From: Methylobacterium sp. Leaf91
GTDB taxonomy: Bacteria > Pseudomonadota > Alphaproteobacteria > Rhizobiales > Beijerinckiaceae
DNA length: 54,564 nucleotides
Direction of reading: 5' to 3'
Assembly (NCBI RefSeq): GCF_001422815.1
Contig: NZ_LMMP01000016.1
Coordinates: 1 to 54,564, forward strand
Positions within the stretch are counted from its first letter, which is position 1, and every line of letters starts with the position of its first letter. Of the stretch, positions 28,817-39,155 are shown in pieces. A program made the translations under genes and the position numbers. Under the pieces are notes generated by a model, which saw nothing but the letters and a program-made list of their open reading frames with translations, searched no databases and was not told the DNA's origin.

Positions 28817-29348
28817 CGCAGATCGATATCGGCCTTCCGCCGCCGCACGCGCCTACCGGCTTCGCACAGCGACTCAAACGCCGTTCGCTTCATCCAAGCT
28901 CTTCGACAATAGGGGCGACGGGTTCCCTCTGCTGCAAGGAGACGGTATTCACCCATCTACTTGTGCAGGCAAAACGCCTCCCTCTCCGCCTTGTGGGGAG
29001 AGGTCAGGATTGGGGGGGGCGCCGCTTGCCTCCGCAGCTTGAGGGTCGCCCAACCAGCCCCACCTCCACCCCACAAGCTCGACGGATCTCGGGCAGGCCC
29101 GAGATCCGCTGGGGAGGAGGGCTGCGCAACCTGCGAGATGTGTGAATATCGTAGCCCCCGCACCGCGGAATCTCGCGGCGTGGATGGCAGCGCCGCCCTG
29201 CCCCTCATGCCGACATTCGAGTGCCGGCCGAACAAAGTCCACGTCACACCCAAGGACGAACGCCCCCGCAGGGAACATCGCGCGTCGATGCATTCAGTCT
29301 CTGCGGGTGGACCACGTGCCATCACAACAATTGGAAAGTAGATCCATC
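28817..29348. other. Intergenic region with palindromic repeat-like DNA
   Basis: A 532-nt stretch without a supported gene. It contains a CTCTCCGCC-TTGTGGGGAGAG type element (about 28980-29002) and a perfect 12-bp inverted repeat, CGGATCTCGGGC / GCCCGAGATCCG (29083-29108, 2-nt spacer), within G-runs. Both look like dispersed intergenic repeats rather than coding DNA. Confidence 0.45.
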
Positions 29349-29699
29349 ATGAACCAACCCGACCTGCTCGCCGAGAACGTCTCCATCGCGGATCTCGCCG
29401 GCCGGAAAGCCGAGCGTCTGGAATATCTGAAAGGCGTCTACCTCAACATGGTCCCCGACCAGACGCGCAACCCGACGCTGCGTGTTCGCCTCAGCCGGGT
29501 CGGATCGAAAGTCCAGCCGCACTACCGGATCGAGAGCGACGACACCGATGGCCAGACCGTCATCTTGGGGGTCTATCAGGGCGACAAGCACAAGCCGCTC
29601 GCCAAGAGGCTGCACGACGATGACGGACCGACCTGGAGCAGCGAGACCATGAGCTACGTCGACCTCCGCACGCTACACAACAGCCAGATCGGGGTTTGA
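29349..29699 (+). CDS. Small hypothetical protein
   Basis: A 116-residue protein from ATG 29349. It begins with an acidic amphipathic stretch (DLLAENVSIADLAGRKAERLEYLKGVY) and then several likely beta strands (LRVRLSRVGSKVQPHYRIES, QTVILGVYQG). No family is recognised. It ends 7 nt before the next gene, so the two probably share a transcript. The open frame extends upstream to 29142, but that part lacks protein character. Confidence 0.6.
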   Translation: MNQPDLLAENVSIADLAGRKAERLEYLKGVYLNMVPDQTRNPTLRVRLSRVGSKVQPHYRIESDDTDGQTVILGVYQGDKHKPLAKRLHDDDGPTWSSETMSYVDLRTLHNSQIGV

Positions 29700-29706
29700 G
29701 CCGTCC

Positions 29707-30057
29707 ATGATCGAGTTCTTCGACAGAGATGGCGGCGAGGCGGTTTTCTGCCACGACGGGCACTCGCTCTATCTCTGGAACGGCAAGGCCGCGGCTTTCA
29801 TCCACGATGACAAGGTCTACGCCTATGACGGCCGCTTCATCGGCTGGGCGGATCGCGGCTGGATCTCGGACGTGGACGGAGCCTGCCTGCTCTTCGAACG
29901 GGACGCGGTGGGCGGCCCTCCCAAGCCCCAGCGGCAGGGGAAGACGACGCCCGGTCCGAGACGCCCGAAACCGGCACGGGCCGAAATGCAGCAGGCCCCG
30001 TCTCGTCCCGCCTCATTCGCGGCTTGGTCCCATCGTGTCTTTTCCGACCTGATCTGA
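29707..30057 (+). CDS. 4-fold beta-flower domain protein
   Basis: A 116-residue protein whose first ~70 residues hold repeated short motifs: MIEFFDRDGG, SLYLWNGKAAAFI, KVYAYDGRFIGW and GWISDVDGACLLF. This repeat of aromatic, Asp/Asn-Gly and hydrophobic strands matches the 4-fold beta-flower domain of bacterial hypothetical proteins. The C-terminal ~45 residues are basic and Pro-rich (PKPQRQGKTTPGPRRPKPAR), likely disordered. The function of the domain is unknown. It is 7 nt downstream of the previous small gene. Confidence 0.65.
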   Translation: MIEFFDRDGGEAVFCHDGHSLYLWNGKAAAFIHDDKVYAYDGRFIGWADRGWISDVDGACLLFERDAVGGPPKPQRQGKTTPGPRRPKPARAEMQQAPSRPASFAAWSHRVFSDLI

Positions 30058-30148
30058 CCCCCGGCCGAACCCGTTCGAACGACCTCCCTCGCCACGCCGA
30101 ACGGTGTGACGAGAGGGGTCGGGCGATGCCTGACGATAGGAAACTCGC

Positions 30149-30373
30149 ATGACACTGACGAAGAAGCTGGCTCGCGTCCTCACCGACGAGACGGCGGGAG
30201 GCTATCGACTGACCATCGAGACCGTGGACGGGGAGATCTTCCGTATCCTCGCCACGGAGGATCAGGTGAACGACCTGATCGATGAACTCGATGAACTGGT
30301 CGGAGACGATGCCGACGACATTCCCGCTCTTTCCGAGGAGGAAGAGCGTGTCGGGGAGGAGCAGCCTTCGTAA
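30149..30373 (+). CDS. Small acidic hypothetical protein
   Basis: A 74-residue protein with a basic N-terminus (MTLTKKLARVLTD), a short beta-like centre (GYRLTIETVDGEIFRILATEDQ) and a very acidic C-terminal half with runs of Asp and Glu (DLIDELDELVGDDADDIP, EEEERVGEE). No family is recognised. AGGAAA lies 9-14 nt upstream of the ATG. Confidence 0.55.
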   Translation: MTLTKKLARVLTDETAGGYRLTIETVDGEIFRILATEDQVNDLIDELDELVGDDADDIPALSEEEERVGEEQPS

Positions 30374-30671
30374 CGACGGGCCGAACGTTCGATTGTCCCG
30401 AGACGAATTCGGGTTGGTCTCGACTTTGGACGATGACTGGGTTGCGGGGTACGCCCGGCAACCCCGTCATCGGGTCGGCCACGGCAGAGCTATCTTCCCG
30501 ACCTCAGCCGGTCCTCGTATTGCGCCGCCAAAAGCTACGCGAGGGAACACGATTTCGCGACATCCAGGAGGCCTTCACAGGCCTCGCGGCAAGCCTCGTC
30601 ACGCTCGACCAGATCGAACGGTTCGGTTCGGCACTCCGAGGCATCATCTGCGACGAGCCGCGCATTGGCCC
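30374..30671. other. Intergenic region, possible decayed gene
   Basis: A plus-strand frame from 30433 (RRQKLREGTRFRDIQEAFTG and following) has some protein-like character but has no ribosome-binding site, no recognised family and runs into the 3' end of the cyclase gene on the other strand. I do not call it a gene. Confidence 0.3.
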
Positions 30672-31763
30672 TCATACGACTTGGACCCGATTCCGCCCGC
30701 TGATCTTGGCCTTGTACAAAGCTGCATCCGCTCGTTCGATAGCAGCCACGACCTCCGCTCCGTCATCCGTCATCTCGACGCCGAGGCTGACCGTGACCGC
30801 AATCGAGTGACCGTTCCATGCGATCGGCTTGTCTTGAAGTGTGAAGCGAAGGCGTTCGGCGAGGAAGACAGTCGCGTGGCGATCGTGCCCTTCAAGGACG
30901 ATCACGAATTCCTCGCCGCCGAGGCGAGCGAGAATAGCCGCCTCCGGTAGGACCGACTTTGCGCATTTGACGAACTCGCGCAGAACGTCGTCTCCGGCGG
31001 CGTGGCCGAATCGATCGTTGATGGCTTTGAAGTGGTCGAGATCGGCGACGATCACCCCGGCCACCTTCCGCTCTTTTTTGAGTTCGCGATCGAGGCCCTT
31101 GCGGTTCAGGGCGCCGGTCAGGGGATCGTGATTCGCAATCTGCTCCAACGCCGCATAGGCCCTCTCGGACTGAAGGGCGAGGATCGCTGTCGTGAGCACG
31201 ATCGACGTCACATGATCGTTGATCGCAACGATCACCACCGTCAGTTGCTCGACGTTGGGCGAGAACGGCAGGATCGGCAGACAGAGCGCAGCGGCGATGG
31301 CAGCCTGCGCAAGGCCTGCGATGCGCCGTATGGCCGATCCTCGCGAGGTCGAAAGCACGTAAATGGCTATCGCGGCCTCAAGCTGCGCATAAGCCAGCGT
31401 ACTCACCGTATTGACTGTCTCGGCATCCCGACCGATCGCCGCCAGACCGACATGCAGGAGAGCCGGCAGCAAGGTTAGGACGGCCATGACGGGCGTCAGA
31501 GGTCTTCGCCCGTCGAAGACGCGAAAACCGACCCAGAACATGCAAGCCGTCAGCGACCAACCCAGCGAAGAAAGCCAACTCCCGTAGCGGCCGAAGTCGT
31601 CGAAGCCGACTGTTATCGCGGCGCTGATCAGATAGTTCGATCCGAAGCAGAGGAATGAGAACTCATCTCTACGAAGAAACCAGCCGTATACGAACACGAG
31701 CCCGCACGTCATGAAGACGATCAGCTCGGTCAGTTGTAGAGTTGGAATCGAGACGGTCATCAT
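30672..31763 (-). CDS. Membrane diguanylate cyclase (GGDEF)
   Basis: A 363-residue protein with six to seven hydrophobic helices in the first ~190 residues and a C-terminal GGDEF domain (about 200-363). The active-site loop is GGEEF at residues 282-286, a functional variant, and the domain carries DHFKAINDRFGHAAGDDVL and the NHDPLTGALNRKG entry motif, so synthesis of cyclic di-GMP is likely. The inhibitory I-site, normally RxxD five residues before GGDEF, reads PEAA here, so product inhibition is probably lost. The N-terminal sensor is not a named family that I recognise. It stands alone, convergent with the small plus-strand genes. Confidence 0.88.
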   Translation of the reverse strand: MMTVSIPTLQLTELIVFMTCGLVFVYGWFLRRDEFSFLCFGSNYLISAAITVGFDDFGRYGSWLSSLGWSLTACMFWVGFRVFDGRRPLTPVMAVLTLLPALLHVGLAAIGRDAETVNTVSTLAYAQLEAAIAIYVLSTSRGSAIRRIAGLAQAAIAAALCLPILPFSPNVEQLTVVIVAINDHVTSIVLTTAILALQSERAYAALEQIANHDPLTGALNRKGLDRELKKERKVAGVIVADLDHFKAINDRFGHAAGDDVLREFVKCAKSVLPEAAILARLGGEEFVIVLEGHDRHATVFLAERLRFTLQDKPIAWNGHSIAVTVSLGVEMTDDGAEVVAAIERADAALYKAKISGRNRVQVV

Positions 31764-32166
31764 ACCTGATTAGCTTGCTCAGAGCGCACCAAACAAGCTT
31801 CAATCAAGAATTTCCCACTGCGGGTTAGGAACGTTCAACAGAACCGCCTAAATCGATTCAGGGTAATATAGTTTACAGCGAGTCTGGTGAGGGCTCTGCG
31901 GCTATCGCTTCATTGTCCTTCGGTTCGGCACGCCTTCGGTACTGGATAGCGAGGCTCGGCCCCAGGAAACCAGTCGGAACCTGCTGCGCGCCGGGCGGCC
32001 TCCGGTCATGCCTGGCCGCCCCGGTTCATATCTCGTTCCCGGCGATTCGCCATCTCTGTCGTCCTAAGCAGGTTTCGCAGAAGTGGCCCCCGGTTCCGCG
32101 ATTAAAACCTGCGACACATCAAGGAGCTGAGCAGCATGAAGCGTTGGCGTGCCAACGGGACCCTGC
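31764..32166. other. Intergenic region
   Basis: About 400 nt upstream of the cyclase and downstream of ldtR. The first 110 nt are AT-richer and probably hold the cyclase promoter. The right part (about 32075-32135) has the look of a dispersed intergenic repeat of this group, but I cannot show a second copy. No gene is supported. Confidence 0.35.
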
Positions 32167-32679
32167 TTAGAGGCGGTAGCGGATCTGGTCGGTCCAGAAG
32201 CGCTCGAGACGGCCGAGGGCGACGTTGAGGCGCCCGAAATCGTCGTCGGAGATGCCGCCGATCGGCTGGATGGTCCGGGCGTGCTTGTCGTAGAGGCCCT
32301 GGATGATGTCGTGGATGGACCGGCCCTTGTCGGTGAGGCTGATCCGGACCGAGCGGCGGTCGGTCTTCGACCGGGCGTGGTGGAGGTAGCCGGCCTCGAC
32401 GAGCTTCTTGACGTTGTAGGAGACGTTGGAGCCGAGATAGTAGCCCTTCGTCCGCAGCTCGCTGGCCGTCAGTTCCTTGTCGCCGATGTTGTAGAGCAGC
32501 AGCGCCTGAACGCTGTTGACGTCCTCGCGGCCCCGGCGCTCGAACTCGTCCTTGATCACATCGAGCAGGCGGCGGTGGAGCCGTTCCACGAGATGCAGCG
32601 CTTCGAGATAGGATCCATGCACCGGGGTGGTCTCGGTGGAAGTATTGGTCTCGATCACCTTGGCGGACTGGGACTTCAT
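32167..32679 (-). CDS. ldtR: MarR-family regulator, LdtR type
   Basis: A 170-residue winged helix-turn-helix protein. The central part (SVQALLLYNIGDKELTASEL and GYYLGSNVSYNVKKLVEAGYL, about residues 56-98) contains the recognition helix and is highly typical of the alphaproteobacterial LdtR branch; the wing follows as HHARSKTDRRSVRISLTDKG. LdtR homologues in Liberibacter and rhizobia control L,D-transpeptidase and stress genes. No transpeptidase gene is in the window. An inverted repeat lies about 115 nt upstream of its start and could be its operator. Confidence 0.8.
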   Translation of the reverse strand: MKSQSAKVIETNTSTETTPVHGSYLEALHLVERLHRRLLDVIKDEFERRGREDVNSVQALLLYNIGDKELTASELRTKGYYLGSNVSYNVKKLVEAGYLHHARSKTDRRSVRISLTDKGRSIHDIIQGLYDKHARTIQPIGGISDDDFGRLNVALGRLERFWTDQIRYRL

Positions 32680-32791
32680 CTGATTGCCTCGTCAGGGTTC
32701 TTGCTCGGGCGCCGTGGTGTTCGGCACCGCTTATGAAGCCAATTTACGAGTGACCGATGAAAGACGATTTAAGCGATAGGATGAATATGCG

Positions 32792-32811
32792 ATTTACCTC
32801 CGTCGGTAAAT
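32792..32811. promoter_or_regulatory. Inverted repeat upstream of ldtR
   Basis: ATTTACC (32792-32798) and GGTAAAT (32805-32811) form 7-bp arms around 6 nt, in AT-rich DNA. A further TTTACC lies about 25 nt to the right. The size and symmetry fit a MarR-type operator, perhaps for autoregulation. Confidence 0.35.
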
Positions 32812-32842
32812 GCAAAATGAAAGTAATCCAGTAAGGTGTTGT

Positions 32843-33306
32843 TTACCTGACCTCGCGAGCCGCAGCCCAAGACAAAGCGAAGTAGACAACAATGATACTT
32901 GCATGCGCAGCAAGGGACGGGACCGACATCGGCAGCAGATGCGGAGTGAGGATCGCCAGGGTGACGGCACTCGTGGCGGCCAACAACCAGACCACACCGC
33001 CCCAGGCGCTGGTCAGCCACATCCCGATCGCCGCCGTGAAGTCGATCACCGCGAAATAGACGATGACGGCTTGGCGGCCGAGGGGGTCGGCCTCGAAAGG
33101 ACGGGCTCCGGGAAAGATATCGAGGATCGTCGCCCAGGTAGAGACGCCCTTTGCCAGCCAGAACATCGCCGTCAGGCGCATGAACCAGACCAGAACCACG
33201 TCCCAGCCCGTCTGCGGTGCACGCGGCGACCGCTCGATCCGGTCGCCGGCCATCTCGCTGGCGCGCCCGCGCCCGTCCCGCGTCGCACCGACCTTGGTCA
33301 GTCCCC

Positions 33307-33310
<4 letters not shown>
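32843..33310 (-). CDS. DUF6163 family membrane protein
   Basis: A 155-residue protein with a basic soluble N-terminus (about 35 residues) and four predicted membrane helices: about VVLVWFMRLTAMFWLAKGV, AVIVYFAVIDFTAAIGMWL, VVWLLAATSAVTLAILTPHL and SLAAHASIIVVYFALSW. This layout fits the DUF6163 family found in Rhizobiales. Its ATG overlaps the stop of the upstream hydrolase gene (ATGA at 33307-33310), so the two are translationally coupled. Function is unknown. Confidence 0.75.
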
Positions 33311-35686
<2,376 letters not shown>

Positions 35687-35687
35687 A

Positions 35688-36059
35688 ATGCGCCGACGGG
35701 CCGTCATCGGCCCTGCTGCGCTCCTGCTTCTGGTCGCCCCCTTCCTGGCAGGCTGCGACAGCTCCATCGACCGGCAGCGGATCACCACCTGCCGGCGAAC
35801 GCTTCCTGCGCTGGTGGCATCGGACCTCCCGCCCCGTCTGCTCCATGTCGGCCGTGGATCGGCGCCCGACAGCGTGCGCGTCGATTACGCTTTGGGCCAA
35901 CGCCAGCACCGCATCGACTGCCTGTTCGACGGCGGCGCGGGTCTCATCGGCGTCCGCATGGACCACAAGGCGGTGTCGGGCGGAGCGCTTTTCATGCTTA
36001 AGAAATACTATCTCGAAACATTAGATTCCGAAGCAAACGACCCCGTGCCGGCGCGCTAG
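35688..36059 (+). CDS. Small putative lipoprotein
   Basis: A 123-residue protein with a lipoprotein signal peptide: basic MRRR, a hydrophobic stretch and the lipobox LAGC with Cys23. The mature part has one further Cys pair candidate (C in TTCRRT and C in IDCLFDG) and ends in a basic and acidic tail. No domain is recognised. It follows hemB after one base, so it is almost certainly co-transcribed and perhaps translationally coupled; a link to haem synthesis is not shown by the sequence. Confidence 0.75.
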   Translation: MRRRAVIGPAALLLLVAPFLAGCDSSIDRQRITTCRRTLPALVASDLPPRLLHVGRGSAPDSVRVDYALGQRQHRIDCLFDGGAGLIGVRMDHKAVSGGALFMLKKYYLETLDSEANDPVPAR

Positions 36060-36231
36060 GCATTCGCGCGGCCCTGGCATTCTTATTGCTTGGGTTTCCT
36101 TGGGGAGGCGACAGGATTGTCTCTGACCGGCAGACCTCGAATCGTTCGCAGTCGCCTGCCGGCCAATCTCGATCTTGAATCGATATTTAAATACCAAGCG
36201 CTGAGCTTGGGCGGTCCATTCTGAGGATGCG

Positions 36232-37290
36232 ATGTCGACAAAACTCAACGAGGCAGATCATCCAGCCGACAGTCTTTCGATGCTCGTGGAGACGTCGACC
36301 CAGCAGCTGAAAGCCCTCACTCACCGCAGCGTGGGATCGATCAAGTCCATCACCCGGCGCATGAATCTGCTGGCCCTTAACGCCCTCATCGAGGCCGCTC
36401 ATGCGGGGGAACGCGGGGCCGGCTTCTCCGTCGTCGCCAATGAGGTTCGCACCGTTGCGGGTGAGATCGAGGGTCTCGTCTCAGGCCTCGGCAACGCCCT
36501 GGGAGACGGTGTCGACAACCTGACGCAGGCCGTGGAGCATCTCGCCAGCGAGACCCGCTCGGCCCGCTGTATCGATCTTGCCCTCAACGCCGTCGAGATC
36601 ATCGACCGGAACCTCTACGAGCGCACATGCGACGTAAGGTGGTGGGCGACCGATGCCGCGGTCGTCGAGTGTGCGCTCGCCCCGTCGGAAGCGGCACGGA
36701 AACACGCCTCGCACCGGCTCGGAGTCATCCTCTCCGCCTACACGGTCTATCTCGATCTCTGGCTGTGCAGCCTCGACGGCAAGGTCATCGCCAATGGCCG
36801 GCCCGACCGGTTCAATGTGGTCGGCCAGGATGTGAGCCATGAGCCGTGGTTCGCCCGCGCCAAGCCGCTAGCCTCGGGCGATGACTTCGCCGTGGCCAAT
36901 GTGGCGCGGGTCGCCGCGCTCAACGGGGCGCAGAGCGCCACCTATGTCGCCTCCGTGCGAGCAGGTGGTGAGACGAACGGCAAGGCGATCGGCTTTCTCG
37001 CAATCCATTTCGATTGGGAGCCGCAGGCACGCACCATCGTCGAGGGTGTCCGCCTCGCGCCGGCGGAGCGGGCCCATAGCCGTGTCATGCTGCTCGATGC
37101 CGAGAACCGCGTCATCGCCTGTTCCAAGGGCAACGGACTCCTCACGGAGCGCTATCCCCTCCGCGCCGACGGACAGAGCCAGGGAAGCTACATCGATGCA
37201 GCAGGCCGCCTCGTCGCCTTCCACGAGACGCCTGGCTACGAGACGTATCGCGGATTGGGATGGCGCGGTGTGATCGAGCAATCCGCCTGA
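36232..37290 (+). CDS. Soluble chemoreceptor-like protein with N-terminal MCP tip and C-terminal Cache-like domain
   Basis: A 352-residue protein without membrane segments. Residues about 35-85 carry the methyl-accepting chemotaxis hairpin tip (RRMNLLALNALIEAAHAGE then RGAGFSVVANEVRTVAGE), the part that binds CheA and CheW. From about residue 110 the protein resembles a single Cache (PDC) sensor domain: DVRWWATDAAVVECA, LGVILSAYTVYLDLWLCSLDGKVIANG and VVGQDVSHEPWFARAKPL. In usual receptors the sensor precedes the signalling tip and is periplasmic; here the order is reversed and the sensor must be cytoplasmic. Only a short stretch of signalling helix is present. There is no chemotaxis gene nearby. 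It may tap a receptor array or act as a non-chemotactic sensor. Confidence 0.75.
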   Translation: MSTKLNEADHPADSLSMLVETSTQQLKALTHRSVGSIKSITRRMNLLALNALIEAAHAGERGAGFSVVANEVRTVAGEIEGLVSGLGNALGDGVDNLTQAVEHLASETRSARCIDLALNAVEIIDRNLYERTCDVRWWATDAAVVECALAPSEAARKHASHRLGVILSAYTVYLDLWLCSLDGKVIANGRPDRFNVVGQDVSHEPWFARAKPLASGDDFAVANVARVAALNGAQSATYVASVRAGGETNGKAIGFLAIHFDWEPQARTIVEGVRLAPAERAHSRVMLLDAENRVIACSKGNGLLTERYPLRADGQSQGSYIDAAGRLVAFHETPGYETYRGLGWRGVIEQSA

Positions 37291-37390
37291 CGGAGTGGCA
37301 ACGAAGCCCATGTGACCTTGAGTGAAGGCATGGGCCCTCCCATGTCTTCTCATGAAGGAGAACCGTCTCCCCTCTCAAAGGCTACCGGCC

Positions 37391-37888
37391 ATGCTCAACA
37401 CGCCCCCAGGCTACGACCCCGCCGGCTATGCCGAGCGTTTCGGGACCGGCTTTCCGAGCAACCTTCCGATGCCCTTTGTGCGGGCGAGCCTCGGCGCACG
37501 TTTCGTCGCCTATCTCCTCGACATTCTCTTCATCCTGGGCTTCACTGCGCTCCTCACCCTGGCGATCACGGTGCTCGGGGTGCTGACCTTCGGGCTCGGC
37601 TGGACCCTGTTCGCGATCCTTCCCGCCAGCGGCATCCTCTACAGCGCGGTGACGGTGGGCGGCGCCGCCCAGAGCACCTGGGGCATGCGGATGATGGGTT
37701 TGCGCGTGGTGACTCCGGCCAGCGGCCTACGGGTGGATTTCCTCACCGCCGCCATCCACGCCCTGCTGTTCTACGTCGCCATCTCGACGTTCCTGCTTTG
37801 GTTCGTCGATATCCTGTTCGGCCTCATGAGATCGGACCGGCGCCTGGGCCACGACGTTCTCGTCGGCCTCGCGGTGGTGCGGCTCTGA
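37391..37888 (+). CDS. RDD family membrane protein
   Basis: A 165-residue membrane protein starting at ATG 37391. The RDD-type hallmark is present: RASLGARFVAYLLDILFI at the first helix, where the family has Arg and Asp residues in the membrane, then two more hydrophobic segments and the GGAAQSTWGMRMMGLRVV and DRRLGHDVLVGLAVV motifs. Family members have been tied to ion or transport roles, but none is established for this one. The frame extends to 37322 without family similarity. Confidence 0.8.
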   Translation: MLNTPPGYDPAGYAERFGTGFPSNLPMPFVRASLGARFVAYLLDILFILGFTALLTLAITVLGVLTFGLGWTLFAILPASGILYSAVTVGGAAQSTWGMRMMGLRVVTPASGLRVDFLTAAIHALLFYVAISTFLLWFVDILFGLMRSDRRLGHDVLVGLAVVRL

Positions 37889-37925
37889 TCACACCGGGGG
37901 ACGAGGTCCAAGGAGGATTTCGTCT

Positions 37926-39155
37926 CTACCGCGAGACGTAAGGGGGCTGCGCGATACCGACGTCTCCGCCGCCCTTCGATAGAACGGCGTCTCCCTCAGG
38001 TGCTTGCTTTTCCCGACCTTGCCGCTTGTCGAAACGCCGCCAGACCGTGAGGGCCGACAATACGTAGTTGCAGGCGGCCCCCACCAGGATGCCCACCCCC
38101 GTAGCCAGCCACCAGATGCCCGTCGCTGTATAGATGAGGTGTGCGAACAGGATGTTGTTGAACGCACCGCAGGAACAGGACAGGCAGAACACCGCAAGCC
38201 CTCGCAGAAGGTCGATCCCGACGATCCGCTGGTCCCGATATGTCAGGACGTTGTTCAGGAAAAAATTGGCCGTCATGGCGCCGAGCGTGGCAGCGGTCTG
38301 AGACAGCAGGAAATTATCGTTCAGGACGTATAGCATCAGCCCCAGAAGGGCCAGATGGACGATGACACCTAGGCCACCGACCAGGGCGAAGGAGACGAAC
38401 CGCGTCGGAAGTGCTCCGAAGACGGATTTCGCAATGAGAAGGACGGCGAAGTCGAAGAGAACCCTCTCGTCGAGCTTGCTTTGCCCGGTAAGCCGGGGCC
38501 CGAAGACGTAAGGAACCTCCTCGATCTTCATCGCCCGCCCACCCTGAACAAGGATGTCTGCGAGAAGCTTGAAGCCGTCGCGGCTCAGGCGCGGCTCGGC
38601 TTTCACCAAAATACTTCGGCGCATGAGGAAGAAACCGCTCATGGGATCGCTGGTCTGGACCCGCAGCAGAGCCCGTACCAGACGGTTGCCGGCATTGCTC
38701 AAGGCTTGTCGGACGGACGAAAAGGCCGCCACGTCGGGATCGTCGACATAACGGCTGGCGATGACGATGTCGCACTTGGTCGACGCCATCAGGTCGAGCA
38801 TTGGCACGAGGGTCGCAGGCTCGTGCTGGAGGTCCGCATCCATGACCGCGACGAGTTCGGACCGCGCCGCGAGCATCCCCTCGATACAGGCTCCCGCCAG
38901 CCCGCGTCGTCCGGTCCGCGTGATGATTCTGATCCGGGAATCGGCCTTGGCCAAGCTCTCGACGACGGCTGAGGTGCCATCCGGGGAATCGTCGTCGACG
39001 ACGATCACCTCGAACGGATGTCGGTCGAGCGAGGCGGCGATCCGGCCGCAGATGACCGCGATGTTATCCCGCTCGTTGAATGTCGGGATGACGATCGTGA
39101 CGAGAGGCCGATCCGCATCGGGTGCGAACGTCGCCTGGGGCAAAGTGAGAGTCAC
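37926..39155 (-). CDS. GT2 polyprenyl-phosphate glycosyltransferase fused to GtrA domain
   Basis: A 409-residue two-domain protein. Residues about 15-255 are a GT2 transferase of the dolichol-phosphate mannose synthase type: VTIVIPTFNERDNI, VIVVDDDSPDGT and AVMDADLQHEP (DxD metal site). Residues about 260-375 are a GtrA domain with four membrane helices (FVSFALVGGLGVIVHLALLGL and following). It should make an undecaprenyl-phosphate sugar and perhaps help flip it to the periplasmic face. Its ATG overlaps the stop of the GT39 gene by 4 bp. The C-terminal 35 residues are hydrophilic. Confidence 0.88.
   Translation of the reverse strand: MTLTLPQATFAPDADRPLVTIVIPTFNERDNIAVICGRIAASLDRHPFEVIVVDDDSPDGTSAVVESLAKADSRIRIITRTGRRGLAGACIEGMLAARSELVAVMDADLQHEPATLVPMLDLMASTKCDIVIASRYVDDPDVAAFSSVRQALSNAGNRLVRALLRVQTSDPMSGFFLMRRSILVKAEPRLSRDGFKLLADILVQGGRAMKIEEVPYVFGPRLTGQSKLDERVLFDFAVLLIAKSVFGALPTRFVSFALVGGLGVIVHLALLGLMLYVLNDNFLLSQTAATLGAMTANFFLNNVLTYRDQRIVGIDLLRGLAVFCLSCSCGAFNNILFAHLIYTATGIWWLATGVGILVGAACNYVLSALTVWRRFDKRQGREKQAPEGDAVLSKGGGDVGIAQPPYVSR

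Noticed and set aside
30433..30810. 125-residue plus-strand frame between a small gene and the cyclase
   Set aside because: Overlaps the cyclase gene, has no start signal and no family; possibly a decayed gene but not supportable.
31913..32170. 85-residue plus-strand frame between the cyclase and ldtR
   Set aside because: Composition and lack of start signal indicate non-coding, possibly repeat-derived DNA.
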